A stretch of DNA of 64,000 bases from Caenorhabditis elegans (GCF_000002985.6 NC_003284.9:992001-1056000), one strand, 5' to 3'. Positions 34,209-46,691 are shown, numbered from the stretch's first letter. Notes: a model not told the origin generated them from the sequence alone. Made by a program: numbers and translations.

Positions 34209-36136
34209 CTGGAAATATTAAATAATTCTTTTTTTTTTAAATATAACACTTAAGAAGGTTGTAATAATTTCGCGAGAGTTTAAAATCTTAACGAAGGAGT
34301 ATACATAGAATAAAGAAATTGTTTCAAAATGTAGTATCTGTGACAAATTCTTAGTCACAGAATTTTTAGTCATAAAAATCAACCTTTAACATTTAACTAG
34401 AAAAGTCCTAGGCCACGACGTTAATTTGAATTTTTATCGTTTTTTGAATCGTATTTTTAATAAATAGTTTATATAATTTTTTCGTCTCAGTTTTCTTAAA
34501 CTTTTGTTTTAAAAAATTGAGGAAAGTTACAAATATGGCCTAAGAATTTTGTCATGGCCTAGGAAAAATTTGCGCACGAATTTCAAATTCAACCACTTTT
34601 AACTACTTTCTGTCAATTCCAAACACCAAATGCTGAATTTTGACGGATTTCCCCGTTTTTTTCCAAATTGCTTTCACATTAAAACCCCAGCTCCCCACAC
34701 GTCAAAAAATTTATAATGAATGCGTATCAAGGTCCACAGTAGACAACTTATCAGCGACTAAATAAACCTCGTGCACTTCTAAAAAATTTTAAAAAACATG
34801 TTTACAGACAAGAGGTAAAAATTATTTTAGACACTCCGTTTTTTTTTAACTATAGGCGGTGGTGACCTTGCGCACTTCACACATGACTTGATATGTCTTC
34901 ACTTCACGTGTAAAAGTGCGCGTACAAAGTTTATTGGCATTACAGAGACACTTTTGAACGACTACCTTCTTTTCACAATATGATAAATGGGTATTGATTA
35001 AAAATCTACTCATATGATGACAAATAATCTTCTCGACGCGTCAAGAATTTATTTGGAAAACGTGGACTAATTAATAAATTTTTATTAGCAAAAGTTATGT
35101 AGTGGGTATAAGATGACTTTCTATAAACATGGCTTAAAAAAAATAATTTATGCATTTTTGTGTAAAAATCTATGTAGGACCTTGTTTCTTTTTAAAATTA
35201 TAGAAAAAGAACAAAAAAAAACGAATAATTTGAGTTGAAACCAATGTGAAGTAGGGCACGGGAAAATAGTCGGAGTATTGAGGAAAAACAAAGAAAGTTC
35301 AAAATTAAAAAAAAAATAGCAAGAACCATCCAAAATCACTAATTATTTCTACAAACTAAAAGACTGTTTTATTTTTATATGTAGTGAACGCTAATTCCAA
35401 ATATTGTTACTATTGTTACTGTGTACTCTGATATTGATGATAACATGATAGATGAAAGTAAGATTAGATGATAGGTAAGGTCAAAAAAATAAGTTGATGA
35501 AATAATACTGTGATAAGTGTTCAACCGTATACACATCGTCGACCATCTCGCAGAGGCCAGCAGCCGACACTTACCTGGTGAACATGAAGCGGTAGAAATT
35601 ATAGCCGCCAACTCCTATCGTGAAGTGACCGACATCTCCTGGGTGAACACCTCACACATGGACACAATTTTTGAAATAATGGTTTCATTAAAATTCTCAA
35701 TAAAAAATCTATTAATTTGCAGAAGACTTATAAAAAGGCATATTTAACAAAAGACAAGATATGAATTTGGAAAAGCAAACTTTTTCAAAAAAAAACACAC
35801 AGGAATGGGGGAGAGGGGACATGAATCTACTGTTTCACAGAAAATTAGTATTTTGTTTATAAAAAGGATTCTAAGGCCAGATGAATGAGAAAACCGCGTG
35901 TTTGTATTACATTAGGGGAATTTTTAAAGACTTGTAGAGAGATGGGGTTTGGAAAATTGAATTGCATTATGAAAAACTGTATTAACTGTATCTTATAATT
36001 CTTTGGTTGCCGTACGGACTTGGAGGCAGTAGTTTAATTCTGCCTCTAAATTTCACATAAAAATTGAATCAATTATTGACAAACTATGGCATTTTTTGCA
36101 GCTATCTAACGGTTAAAATATTGTAAAATGTGGGGA
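34209..36136. other. Region between stau-1 and its partial copy
   Basis: Mostly AT-rich with no full gene. A GC-richer island at 35515-35670 holds a possible exon fragment (separate entry). The end near 36136 would carry the stau-1 3' UTR. Confidence 0.5.
35575..35651 (-). CDS. Possible orphan exon fragment
   Basis: On the minus strand this block encodes GVHPGDVGHFTIGVGGYNFY and RFMFT with codon use typical of C. elegans (CCA, GGA, TTC), and it ends at a perfect donor (CAG then GTAAGTG). The frame has a TGA just upstream, no ATG, and only a poor acceptor (GTGTGAG). It looks like an internal exon of a gene whose remainder I cannot find, perhaps a relic. The plus strand is also open here, so the call is tentative. 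Confidence 0.25.
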
Positions 36137-39100
36137 CTATGTCTTGCTCGCTGAGAGCTCCTTGAGCTTAGCAATAGCGTCAAGCGCTGCATTCTCATCA
36201 GCTTCAGTGGTGCTGCAACCGGTACCATGTCCAACCTGAAATTGAGACCTCATTTTTTGCAGTTTTCAACGAAATATTGTAGACCGTGTTACATTAAAAT
36301 TAAAAAAAAAAACAAATTTCTAATTGTAGGCAGGCTTAGGTAAGAAAGCACCCGTTTCAACTCAATTTTCAACTCACCAGTGGTGCTTCAAGTCCTATTG
36401 ACACGATTGTAAAGTGCTGATCAATGCCAACTTGTGGAAAGCTTGTGTATTGTAAGCTGAACTTGAAGAAGTCGGACAGCTGCTCCAGATGGTGATGGGC
36501 GGATGATGATTCTGTATGTTTTTTTTGTTTGCCTTTTTTAATCAGGAAGTATTCTTAAATCAAAAATAAAAAACTCAAAACAAACTTACGTGAACTTTGA
36601 ATCGTCGTGTTTTTTGTTTGCAGGTAGGATTGAGCTCTTTCGGAAAGTTCCACAATTTGCTCAGCAGTTAAAGCTCTTCGGTTTTCTTTGGACCTCTTGA
36701 GCCGGCGGATTTTGCCTTCGACAATTGCATCTTTCTTGAGTGATTGAACAATTGAATTCGGGTAGTCTTGATCGCCTGAAAATGATTAATTTTTGAGATT
36801 TGGCTGAGAAGAAAAGTTGTCTAGAAAACTTGAATTCTGCTGCGGATTTATAAAACCTTAAAAAGGTGACATTTTTCCAGACAAAATTGTTTCTAGTTCA
36901 AAGTGCTTTTGTGCTGATCTAAGCTGTCTTGTGGAGAGTTTTGAAATTTTTTCAAATAAAATAACTAAAAAATAATGACTAGAATTTGCCAAAAATCAAA
37001 TTTCTAAACAAAACACATACCTGGAGGAGGACAAGCATGTACTTGAGAGTTAAAAGTAACTCTTCGTTTTTCTGTATCCGGTGAAAGTTCTCTCTTCTCA
37101 CTGATATCCGTCTGCTCCGGTGATAGTTGTGCTGCTTCAGACGTGTCGGGCTCGCTGTAATTTATGGATATTTAACAAAGCTAACGTAATTGTAAACTAC
37201 ATTTATAGTACATCCACTACACCGGTCAAATTGACTAAATAAGACAGTTGCGGACCTAGATTCATGCCGGCTCCCCCTACCCAAGTTTCACTAAACAGAG
37301 CTCCATCTATGAACTATTAAAACAATTGCAATTTTCTCATACATATGCACAACAACCAATCAACTGACCTCGTCGAAACCGAAACTGCCGTTGGCGGAGG
37401 ACCAGTCCAGTGAGAAATTTCTGGCAGGGAAGGATCACAGTCTATCATTTTCTTAAGCAAACTTTTACCGGGTGGTGGTAATGGTTTAACGAATCCTATA
37501 GACTCCAACATCGCTTCAGCGGCGGCTCGTTTTGCTAAACGCTTGTTTGGACCTTTGCCTTCTTGAACGTCGTCTCCATACTTGACTTGAATGATGAATT
37601 CTTTGTACTTGCTCACACCATGTTCGGCGACCAACTCGAACGTCGGATGTTCCTTGCTTTTTGCCTGAGTCACTTGAATCAATCGTGACACTGGATTGAT
37701 TTGATGTCCATACAGGGGATCCATCTTCTTGTCTTTGACAATTGTTTTTCGCTTTGGTTCACGGTTCATTGCAGCCAGCTTTTTTTGAGTTTTGCACACG
37801 TTGGTGGCAAGGGCGACCGGATTGTTTTCAGGAGCTGGAAAAAAATTGAAATTTAGTTTCAAACTTAATTTTCAAAATAAAATTATTTTGTAGAAAAAAT
37901 TGAAACAAAAATTCAGGTAATTTTCTACAGGTAACAGATCACTTTTACTTAAATTTAGAACGGTAAAAATTTACTATATCGAGGATGTGAAAATTAAAAA
38001 ATTAAAACAAGAATAGTTAGATTTTATCAAGGATTCAAGATTTGGTCAAATTTCGGATTTAATATTTCGGGATCTGACACCGTGCCAACTACCGTTTTCG
38101 CAGTTTTCTGAGAGCAATATGTGACAACGACGCTCCGTTGTTACTAGTCGCGTGTTGTTTAGCGTTCATAAAACCTTTTTTCGAAAAATTCTGAAAAAAC
38201 ACCATTGGAGCTACGTTGTCACTTATTGCTTTGAGGAAAAAAACGAAAACGGTAGTTGGCATAGTCCCAGGAAAACGTATCTCCGGAAATAGTAAATCTA
38301 AAAGCCGTAGATCCGAAACTTGACCATATCTTAATTCCGTGGTACCTCCAGCTCCTCAAGCACTATGCGTTGCAGAGACTGGCAGTCAGATACCGTTTTT
38401 TTTTAAATTTTTTTTGTGACAAAATTTTAAAGTTACAACTAAAATTGAGAACTTCAAAAAAGGTAAGTAATGTCCAAATAAAATACAAAAATGCTAAAAC
38501 TCACTAAGATGCTCCACCGTAGCCAAAAGCTGTGTACATGCTTCCTGCTGAGCACTCTTCTTCTTTTTGCCCTTGCCCACCGCTTCCGCCTTCACCACAT
38601 TACCGCTGGTCACAAAAGCACACCTTACAACATATTGCCTATCGTGTGGAGGGCCTTCTTCTTTCAGAACTTCAAAAACCACGTTTACCTTCAGCTGGTA
38701 GGCCTTCTCGTGGATATCACTTATCACAGATTTTTGTTTGTGAACTGGGATATTTTCTTTTCCAAATCCATTATCAGAGCCATTTTGGTGCTCGCGGAGC
38801 AGTGGACTCAAAACTGCAAGGGCTTTTGCGGCTGCATCCTGTTTTGCTAGTGGATAGGTTTCACCGATTCCAGTTGCAATTGATTTTCCATTGATGTTAA
38901 CGATGACCTGAATAGGAAACAATTTACCAAAATCTTGAAAATTTATTCAAATACCGCTTGCAATTTCGGTCCTTGCGGCCGCGCTGGATCAATTGGCAGA
39001 GTTGGGAAAGGTGGTGCATAGAGAGCCATTGATTCTAACGGCAATAGAATGTGCTCCGGTAACGGGCATCCTGGATCGGGATAAACCGGCGGATTGCAGG

Positions 39101-42100
39101 AGATGTAGTTAGGCATTTGGTATTGTAAGGTTCGACAGACGTTTTGAAGAACGCGGTGGGGTTTGGTGGTATCTGGAAATATTTGTATTGTCTTTTTTCT
39201 AAAAAACAGGGCTCGAGAGGATTTTACTAAAATTTTCTAAAATAGTTATGATTTGCAGTTGAAGAAATACACAAAACTGCATGAGTCTTTTAAATATTTA
39301 ATAAAATAGTATTGGAAGTCGTTCAAAAAATTTTTTCACAAGTTTAATATTTTTATAGGGATCAAGCATGCAGCAATGACCAAAATTTGATATTTTTGAA
39401 AAACATCGGCTCTGATTCAAAACTTTGATTGAAAATTGTAAAAAAATATAAAGGCCAATTTTTCACGCTCTTGCTAACTATCATTCTATGTAGAAGCACA
39501 ACAAATTTTAATGGTTAAAAACCTTCACAAAGATTCGAAAAAAAGTGAACCTTTTAAAGTTGACAATGCTTACCAAATTATTTAAAAGTTACTGTTTTTA
39601 CCCTTAAACCGCTATAAAGTTATATATTTGTTCATTTATCTAGTTTAAAGGTATAATCAAATCAAAGAGAAATACAATATAAAATGATCTTGAGATAAAA
39701 AGATAAAGTGACCAAATCTTGACCGGCAACAGTCAAAGGTCAAGTGGATGGGATAAGTCACGGGGATGGAATTAATACGCGCAGCAAAAGCCGATGGACT
39801 CATTATTTCAGGCAACAGTCTAGCTACGTGGTTCCATAATGACAAGTTAGCATGTAGAAACCCGTTATTTGGTATACCAGTTGAATACAACATATATGGA
39901 AATCTTTTGGAACGAGAACATTTAACATAGAGAAATAATGATGGAAAATGATATGACTTTGTGACAATGTTATAGAATGTTTTAAGAATCATAAGGAGTC
40001 TTCTGTGGAGGGTGCTTTTCAATTCAAATTGGGAAAGCCTATCATAATAGGATGAGAATTTCAGATTACATCTTTGAAACACTTTACGTGAAAAGAAGCG
40101 AAGTGAGGACTCTAGTTTATCTGAAAGGGCAATAGTGGACGGGTGAAAAATCTCGCAACCATATTCCAGGATTGATCTGACATAGGTGTTGTACAGTTTG
40201 AAATAGAATTGGGCATTGGAAGGCTGGAATGATCGAAACAGCTGACGGCATTTCAGTCAAGCGGCATTTGAGATTGAGATAATGTGTTTCTCAAACTTCA
40301 GGTTATCATCAATAACTATTCCTAGAGCTCTGAAACTGTTGTGCATCGGGAGGGAATAGATCGAGCAAATCATTTATATAAATTAAGAAGAGGTACGGTC
40401 CAGCTACAGTTCCTTGGGGCACTCCTGAAGTGACATTTAGGGTGTCTTGAGAAATCAGGTTTCCTACTTTGACTCTTGAAGTCCTTTGATTGAGGAAGGA
40501 TCTGAACCATGAGCACGTTTTCGAGTCAAGGCCATAGTTTTGAAGTTTAAGGACGAGCAAGTTGTGTGGAACTGTGTCGAGTGCTTTCTTGAAGTCCAGA
40601 TAAATCACATCGACATACTTGTTTCTGGTGCTCAGGATTCTGTGGATCAGTGAGGTGGATTCCAGAAGTGCTAGGGTGCAAGATCTGGAGTTTTGAAACC
40701 CGTATTGTTGACTGGAAATCTTTGAGTGGAACTCTCTTTTTAAGGAAGTGATAACAACTTTTTCAAAAAGTCGGGAAATCGAATGCGTGAGAGAGATTGG
40801 GCGGAAGTTGTTACAGTCGGTGAAGGAGCCTTTTTTATGAACGGGGATCACAATTGACGATTTGAATGCCGAAGGAAACTTTCCACAGTTGAATGAATCG
40901 GAGAATATTAATGAGAAGGGAACTGATATGGAATGGCAGCACTTCTTGAGCATAAAGAAATTGATGGCGTCTGTTGAGAATCCAATTTTTGGAGCCAGTT
41001 TAGTAATGATCCCTGCAATTCTTATTGGCGAGAAATCGATTGAGTATTTGTGCGGTCGACGAGCTGGCAATGCGGGGAAGGGATCACACTCGGGAGTGAA
41101 TAATCTTGCGAATGTACGGATGAAATCATTGCACATCTGGGTTGGGTCCGTAATTATTACATCTTCTTTTGTAAGACAGGTCAATGGGGGAGAATAGGAA
41201 ATTCTCTTCTTGATGAACTGGAATAGTGAACGCGGGCTTTTGGAGTTTACAACATTATAATCCTGTTTGGCGAGTTTTCTCTTGATGCATGTCAATTCAC
41301 GTTTCACTCGCTGCTTGAAGTTGACGGCAGTCACGAGTGGGAAGTTTCGTTTTACGGTTTTACGAATACGTGACTTATCACTTGTGGTTTTATGAAACCG
41401 TACAGGCGAGGTAGGCGTGTAGAACCTGATCAGTTCATTAAAAAGCTTCAAGAAGTGATTGATCGTGGTATCGGTGCTTGAGAAATACGAGAGTTGACGT
41501 TCCCAATTGAATGAGCTCAAATGTGCATTCAGTTCCCGGAAGTTGCATTTTCGAAATAGAATGCGAGGCTCGGTTGAATCGCCAATCTTTTTGTTGGTTC
41601 GTCTCGTATGCATTTGAAGTGTGAACGATATCGAGAGGTGATCCGAGAGCAGAAAATTGGGGAGTAGAGTTGCATTGAAGGATTTGTACAACCACTGGGA
41701 TTCCACTTGAACTGGGGTATGTTAAAATCACCGAGGATATAATGGCATTTGATGGTTGGACATATTAGTGATGAGATATTGGTGAAGAGACTAGAAGTTT
41801 GAGATTTAGTGGAATCAGGCGGTCTATAGACTATATCTGGAATTGGTGTGGGGATGGTCGAGGACTAAAATATCGCAGTGGTGGTTGCTGTAAAACTGAC
41901 TGGAAAGAGAATCAGCAACATTTAAAACAATTGAGGGAGTGTAGAACACTACAACTTGTTGTTTAACCCAGAGCCACAAAAGAGCAAAAAGGAATTTTTG
42001 CCTTGAAGGAATTCCTACAAATAACCACAACAGAACAATTTCTCACCGTTTATCCTCTTTTTAGTGGGTTTCTCAGTTGGAAGTGGAAGTTTCGTGCCCT

Positions 42101-43186
42101 TGAGTGCTGCTTCAGCGGACGCTTGTTGTGCTCTTTTGATTGATGTTCCGCTTCCTGAACAAATTTTATGAAAATTTAGCTTTTTTTCTAGAAAATTTTA
42201 CCCTCAAATGTCTCAGCTTCAGTCAAAACTAGCTTCACCGTGAACAATTTCTTGTGAGCCGGCCCACTTTCGTCTTGCAAATTGTAAACGTGCCGCAGCT
42301 TGTTGAATCGAGCTATCTGGAATTTTTATTTTATGAACGCAAAGTTTGAATCTGGAATTTTGTTACCTCTGCCACTCTACACATTGCCGACTTCTCCTTC
42401 TCTTTTGCATTTGTGTAGTCATAGAAATTCGTCGGCGAGTCTGCCTCGAATTTGTGTTGACCGCACCAATGTTGGGGATGCAGGCGTTCTGGTTTTTGCT
42501 CCGACTGAAATTGATGAGAGTTTTTTCCAGCAGTGCTTCAGAATTAGAAAATTGCAATTTTTGAAATTATTGAAATTTTACAGCTTTCCAAAAAGTACTG
42601 ACTTTCCAAAAAAAATGTTTTTTTTGCAAAATATAAATTCTTGTTCAAAAAATATGTGCAACAGCTTAATGTTTCTTTGTAAAATTCGTTGTTTTTTTAA
42701 AAACATTTTTGGATGTTTTAAGGGAACCGATATCTCAGTATTTTATAAAATTTTAAAAGAATACAAAAATTAAAATTAAAAATTTCAAAACCAAAACCAA
42801 AATTCAAACAAAATTGAACAATTTCGTAAAATTTCAGTACTAAGTGAATATCTTAATAGCTATCAAAATGGCTCACATTTTGTTAAACGACATTGTTAAA
42901 AGAAAACTTAAGTAGGACAATTTTTGAATGGCCGGTAGTTTTTTTTTTTGAATATACCATCCTCGTGAATAGTTTGATTGGCCATTTTTTCCAGAGTTGA
43001 AGTTTTTTTAGATTTAGCATAGGTATTTTATTGATTTTTGCATTTTTTTTTTCAAACCAAAAAACTTACTTTCTCCGCAGAAATCGATGCATTTTCCAAA
43101 GTATCTGCCAGATCCGTAGTCGTCTCCTGTACTATCATCACTCCATCCATCTTCTGTGTGAGCGTTGTTTCAAATACAGCCTGCAT
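36137..43186 (-). CDS. stau-1: Staufen-type double-stranded RNA-binding protein, 705 aa
   Basis: Eleven exons keep phase: 43186-43070, 42504-42367, 42316-42202, 42154-42047, 39172-38955, 38907-38505, 37834-37369, 37154-37021, 36775-36590, 36511-36378, 36235-36137. The sum is 705 aa, the length I recall for C. elegans STAU-1. Staufen proteins bind dsRNA and act in mRNA localisation, translation and decay; C. elegans STAU-1 also affects RNAi and germline function. dsRBD1 is at ~80-145 (IARFNKLRHVYNLQDESGPA, SGTSIKRAQQASAEAAL). A split dsRBD2 lies at ~220-265, dsRBD3 at ~290-365 (GKGKKKKSAQQEACTQLL), dsRBD4 at ~395-475 (KRLAKRAAAEAMLESIGF) and the C-terminal dsRBD5 at ~630-700. The ATG overlaps an ATGCAG that could also act as a splice acceptor, but starting there gives exactly 705 residues. 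Intron 4 (2.9 kb) contains a retrotransposon. Confidence 0.95.
39657..42030 (-). mobile_element. Decayed non-LTR retrotransposon (CR1/Sam-like) in stau-1 intron 4
   Basis: On the minus strand, the same as stau-1, the 3' part of an endonuclease domain is visible (GDFNIPQ motif coded at ~41715-41735). A 465-codon frame (41706-40309) follows, with reverse transcriptase blocks: GSFTDCNNFRPISLTHSISR, a DFKKALDTVPHN palm motif, and SGVPQGTVAGPYLFLIYIND. The palm block that normally carries the FADD catalytic pair is missing. The frame jumps from LFPPD to sequence that belongs beyond it, so an internal deletion and frameshift have inactivated it. The C-terminal region continues to 39657 (ILEYGCEIFHPS, LSLWNHVARLLPE). 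The 5' end is truncated about 17 bp from exon 4's donor. Clade placement is by motif style only. Confidence 0.85.
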
Positions 43187-43551
43187 TGGGACAGAGGAGG
43201 TAATCAATACATTTGGATGCACATCCCACAACACATACACACACTGTGTTCTCTTCTCTTGCAGGGCAATTGAAGGGCTGGCCAGTGGAGCGCGGTTGCG
43301 TAGCTGCGGCGGCTACGTGGTTAACAGACGTTGCCCTTTTCCTTTCAATGCGTATTTCACCATCGTTTTTTGCATTTTTTTTATGGAATTCGAATGTTGT
43401 TTTTGGATTTTTCAAGTTACGATTTAAAAATTTAATTTTCGTAATTAAAACTTTCAATGTTTTTGAAAACATGTCCGATTTAATCCAACTTTTCGCATTT
43501 TCCAACAAATTGCAAAATAATTTCTTCTATTAAGTTTTTATTTTCAGAGTA
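43187..43551. promoter_or_regulatory. Shared divergent promoter of stau-1 and sec-22
   Basis: Only 365 bp separate the stau-1 ATG (minus) from the sec-22 ATG (plus), so both promoters must lie here unless distal exons exist. The sec-22 start is preceded by TTTTCAG at 43541-43547, a likely spliced-leader acceptor. A GC-richer patch at 43270-43340 and a (CA)n run near 43230 are the only notable elements. Confidence 0.55.
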
Positions 43552-44902
43552 ATGGAGCTAACGCTAATTGCCCGTGTACGAGACGGCCTTATTTTGGCCA
43601 CATCGATTGAAGGAAACAATGACGGCAGTGTAAGTTGCCATTTTTCATTTTCAAGTTAATTTTCAGAAAACATGTTTCAGGGCGACTCAAGTATGGTGAA
43701 ATACTCGAATCAAGCAAAAATGCTCTTCAAGAAGCTGAATGGGGCTCCAGCACAGCAAAGTGTAGAGTCAGGACCATTTGTTTTTCAGTGAGTTTTTGAA
43801 TTTTAAACTCTAAAAAAAACATTTTGCTCAATATAAACATTTGATTCATTCCAGCTACATAATCGTCCAAAACATTTGCGCCCTGGTCCTCTGTGATAGG
43901 AATTTCCCGCGTAAAGTTGCCTTCCAGTACCTCAGTGACATTGGCCAAGAGTTTCTAAACGAGAACAGTTCGAGAATCGAGCAAGTCGTTCGTCCATACC
44001 ATTTCCTCGAATTTGGTAGGTCAATAAAGTTTTGAAAATTTGCAACTGCGACGTGCTTCAGACAAATACATCCAACAAGCTAAACAAAGATATGGAGACA
44101 CCAACAAACACGCAATGAATACGGTATCCAATGAGCTCCAGGACGTCACAAGAATTATGGTCACTAATATCGAAGATGTCATTCATCGAGGAGAAGCTTT
44201 GAATAGTGAGTTGATTTTCTTCCTGAAAAATTCAGCTTTTCTCTAACTAATAACTATGTTTGGACCTTGCATTTATCGACCTTGGTCAGTGCGCTAGATG
44301 ATTTTGTCACTGCACCACACATTTTTTTTAGCTTATAAACGTTTTTTTCCCGATAAGTGATTTTTCAAATATGTTGTATTTAGTAGTACAATTCAGTATT
44401 GTTTGGAAATTTTAATAATTTTTAAGCCAGTCGCCACGTTTGGACAACTCACTATTTGAAACTGTTCACAATTTTGATTGGTGTTTTTGAAAATTTACTT
44501 TTTTACTTTTTAACTTTAACAAATAATTAAGCTTATTAATGTTTTGTTTTTTTTTATTGAAAAAAGTAGATAATCAAAAAGAAAAAAAGAAACGTTTTTT
44601 TGCACGTACATTCCTTTTGGTCAGTGCATTTTATATTTTCTGGTCAGTGCATTTTATATTTTTTGGTCAGTGCATTTTAAATTGGGTCATTGATAAGTCG
44701 CGGAAAAAATAAGTGGTCATTCGATTGCAAACTCTCTCAATTTTCAGTTCTGGAAAACCGAGCATCCGAATTGTCTGGAATGAGCAAAAAATACAGGGAT
44801 GACGCGAAAGCCCTGAATCGACGATCAACCATTTTCAAAGTAGCAGCCTCGATTGGAATTGCCGGAGTTCTTTTCCTCATGCTCCGCTTCATTTTCTTCT
44901 AG
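43552..44902 (+). CDS. sec-22: SEC-22 vesicle-trafficking R-SNARE, 214 aa
   Basis: Five exons keep phase: 43552-43629, 43681-43787, 43855-44015, 44062-44205 and 44748-44902. SEC22 works in ER-to-Golgi and retrograde vesicle fusion. The N-terminal longin domain is at ~1-120 (MELTLIARVRDGLILATSIE, FPRKVAFQYLSDIGQEF). The SNARE coiled coil is at ~130-190 with the zero-layer Arg in DVIHRGEALN and then ENRASELSGMSKKYRDDAK. A C-terminal membrane anchor follows (VAASIGIAGVLFLMLRFIFF). Its length matches the family (about 215 aa). It is divergent from stau-1. Confidence 0.95.
44618..44693 (+). repeat. GGTCAGTGCA minisatellite in sec-22 intron 4
   Basis: Three units of TTTTGGTCAGTGCATTTTAT-type sequence, with a fourth isolated TTGGTCAGTGCG at ~44281 in the same intron. 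Confidence 0.9.
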
Positions 44903-45087
44903 AATTACAAAATTACCTATTTATTTCTCAAACAAAAAAAGAATCCTGATGGGTGTTTTTCTTTTCTCGCTGCTAAATTATTGTGTTTTTCACCTTCCTT
45001 CCAAATCATACGAATACTGTGTTAAATGTATTTTATTTTTTTGAAATTTAATGAAAAAAATTACAAAAAAAACAATACAAGCACACA

Positions 45088-46096
45088 TCAGATTTGCCGC
45101 GATTCAGCTGGAGTGAACGTTGTAGACTGAAAATTAAAGTTATATTTTTCAGGGTATTTGAAAACTTGCCTGTCCACCAATCCAGGCTTTATATTGTTGA
45201 TCATTGCCATCTGTATTATGTTGAGCTTCAAACTTTGGCATAGAGGAAGAAGGGGCAGAACATGCTTTATCTAAATAATTATATTTTTTAATTGGAACTT
45301 TCAGATAAAAAATGTAACTGGTACAAATATTTGTAATGTTTGCGGAACTTTTTTTTTGGTGACCAGAAAATTGAATTCAAAATCTAGAAGTATTCGAAGT
45401 TTTTACCAGAAAAAAAACGTTACAAATATTTCACTTATAAAAACTATTGAAAAAAGGAGACTGATGGGCATTCACTGAAGCTGCTCACCAAAGCACTGAC
45501 CAAGTTAACCAAACGCACTGACCAAACTTATCAAATGCACTGACCAAGTTTACCAAACGCACTGGCCAAAGTTATTTCTGCTCTGTTCAACCTTGTACTC
45601 AGTTGAGTTTTTATTTCTTACAAAATCTCACCTTCTTCAGATTTCTCTACATCTTCGGTATCTTCATCAACTTTTACATACTGAAACATAAAAATACTCA
45701 AATAGTAGCACCCTTCAAGCACTCACTTCATAAATAACTTTATCATTTTTCTTCCAAAACTGCACATCGGAGTCGTTATTGAGCTCTAAGAAGATAAAAT
45801 ATTAGTACTATTGAACTACTGAAATTGCCCAAAAAATTAAAATTACTCGTGTTCCGGTTTGTTCCAAATGCAGGCTGTCCCTTCTGTGAAGCGAATTTAT
45901 TGGAGCCGTATTCCCAGGAAATATAACTTGGCAGAATTATTTTTCTCTTGTGCTTCTCAGCTTGCTTTTTGGCATACTCCTGGATAACCACAACATGAAG
46001 TGTGAAAAATCTTTTCTAATGGTCATTATAGAATTATGGTAAAATTTGGTAAAACGGACTAACTTTTTAAATATAAAATAAGTCTGACGTCACCAT
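45088..46096 (-). CDS. Small calponin-repeat protein, about 127 aa
   Basis: Five exons are well supported: 45979-45847, 45785-45727, 45680-45632, 45270-45170 and 45126-45088. The protein carries one calponin-family (CLIK) repeat, SWEYGSNKFASQKGQPAFGT, matching the GxNKxAxQxG pattern that binds actin filaments in calponin and UNC-87. The rest is acidic and hydrophilic (DEDTEDVEKSEED) and ends ESRQI. No calponin-homology domain is seen. The start is uncertain. The first supported exon has no ATG, and the best fit is a 3-nt ATG exon at 46096-46094 spliced over a 114-bp intron. The intron between 45170 and 45126 starts with GC rather than GT. It lies ~600 bp downstream of the MFS gene on the same strand. 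A calponin-type actin-associated role is inferred. Confidence 0.65.
45489..45576 (-). repeat. TGCACTGACCAA minisatellite in calponin-repeat gene intron
   Basis: Four units of GCACTGACCAAGTT(T)ACCAAA type, the reverse complement of the GGTCAGTGCA core. They lie in the intron between exons 45680-45632 and 45270-45170. Confidence 0.85.
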
Positions 46097-46691
46097 ATTC
46101 CTAATAATAACTCGAATTTCCAAGAAACTGAAAATATTTGTCTTTCGATGTTTTGCTTTTCGACTTTCCAAATTTTTGGAAAAATTTCATACTTTCGAAT
46201 AAATTCACTATTTTTGAAAAAAAACTTATATTTTTCTCTTCAAAATCACCGTTGTTTTATTTATTTATTTTTAGACTTATCAATGTTCATACACATCAAA
46301 AATTAAAAAAAATCATTTTGTTTCTTCAACTCACTGTCTCATTTTGCATCTTGTTTCGACAGTTTTTGAAGAAAAAAAATCAATAGAATCACAAAAATAT
46401 CTAAAGAAATATCCGCTGCTGCCAAGTTGAATGTTTATTTGAGTCTCGAATGAAACCGAATGTTTGTTCAGTGATTTTTCCAAAGCCACCGGGCTCTAAC
46501 AGTGTACGCGGTAGAGGAATAAGTGCTTTATAAATATAAATTACTTTATTACAAACTACAAAAATGCTTAGTCATGTGAGAAACATTGAATATCTGAGAC
46601 ATGAAAAAGGAATGCAAATCACAGATCGAGAAAACTGTTACAATAAAGCGATGGGTTTTAAATAATATGTACAATGAGATATCACAAGTTT
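46097..46691. other. Spacer between the calponin-repeat gene and the MFS gene
   Basis: AT-rich with no gene. A GC-richer stretch at 46420-46520 contains an acceptor-like TTGGCAG on the minus strand, which could belong to an alternative 5' exon of the calponin-repeat gene. Confidence 0.4.

Noticed and set aside
38491..38894. Two ~120-aa plus-strand proteins
   Set aside because: Antisense shadows of stau-1 exon 6.
40862..41197. 111-aa plus-strand protein
   Set aside because: Antisense shadow of the reverse transcriptase frame.
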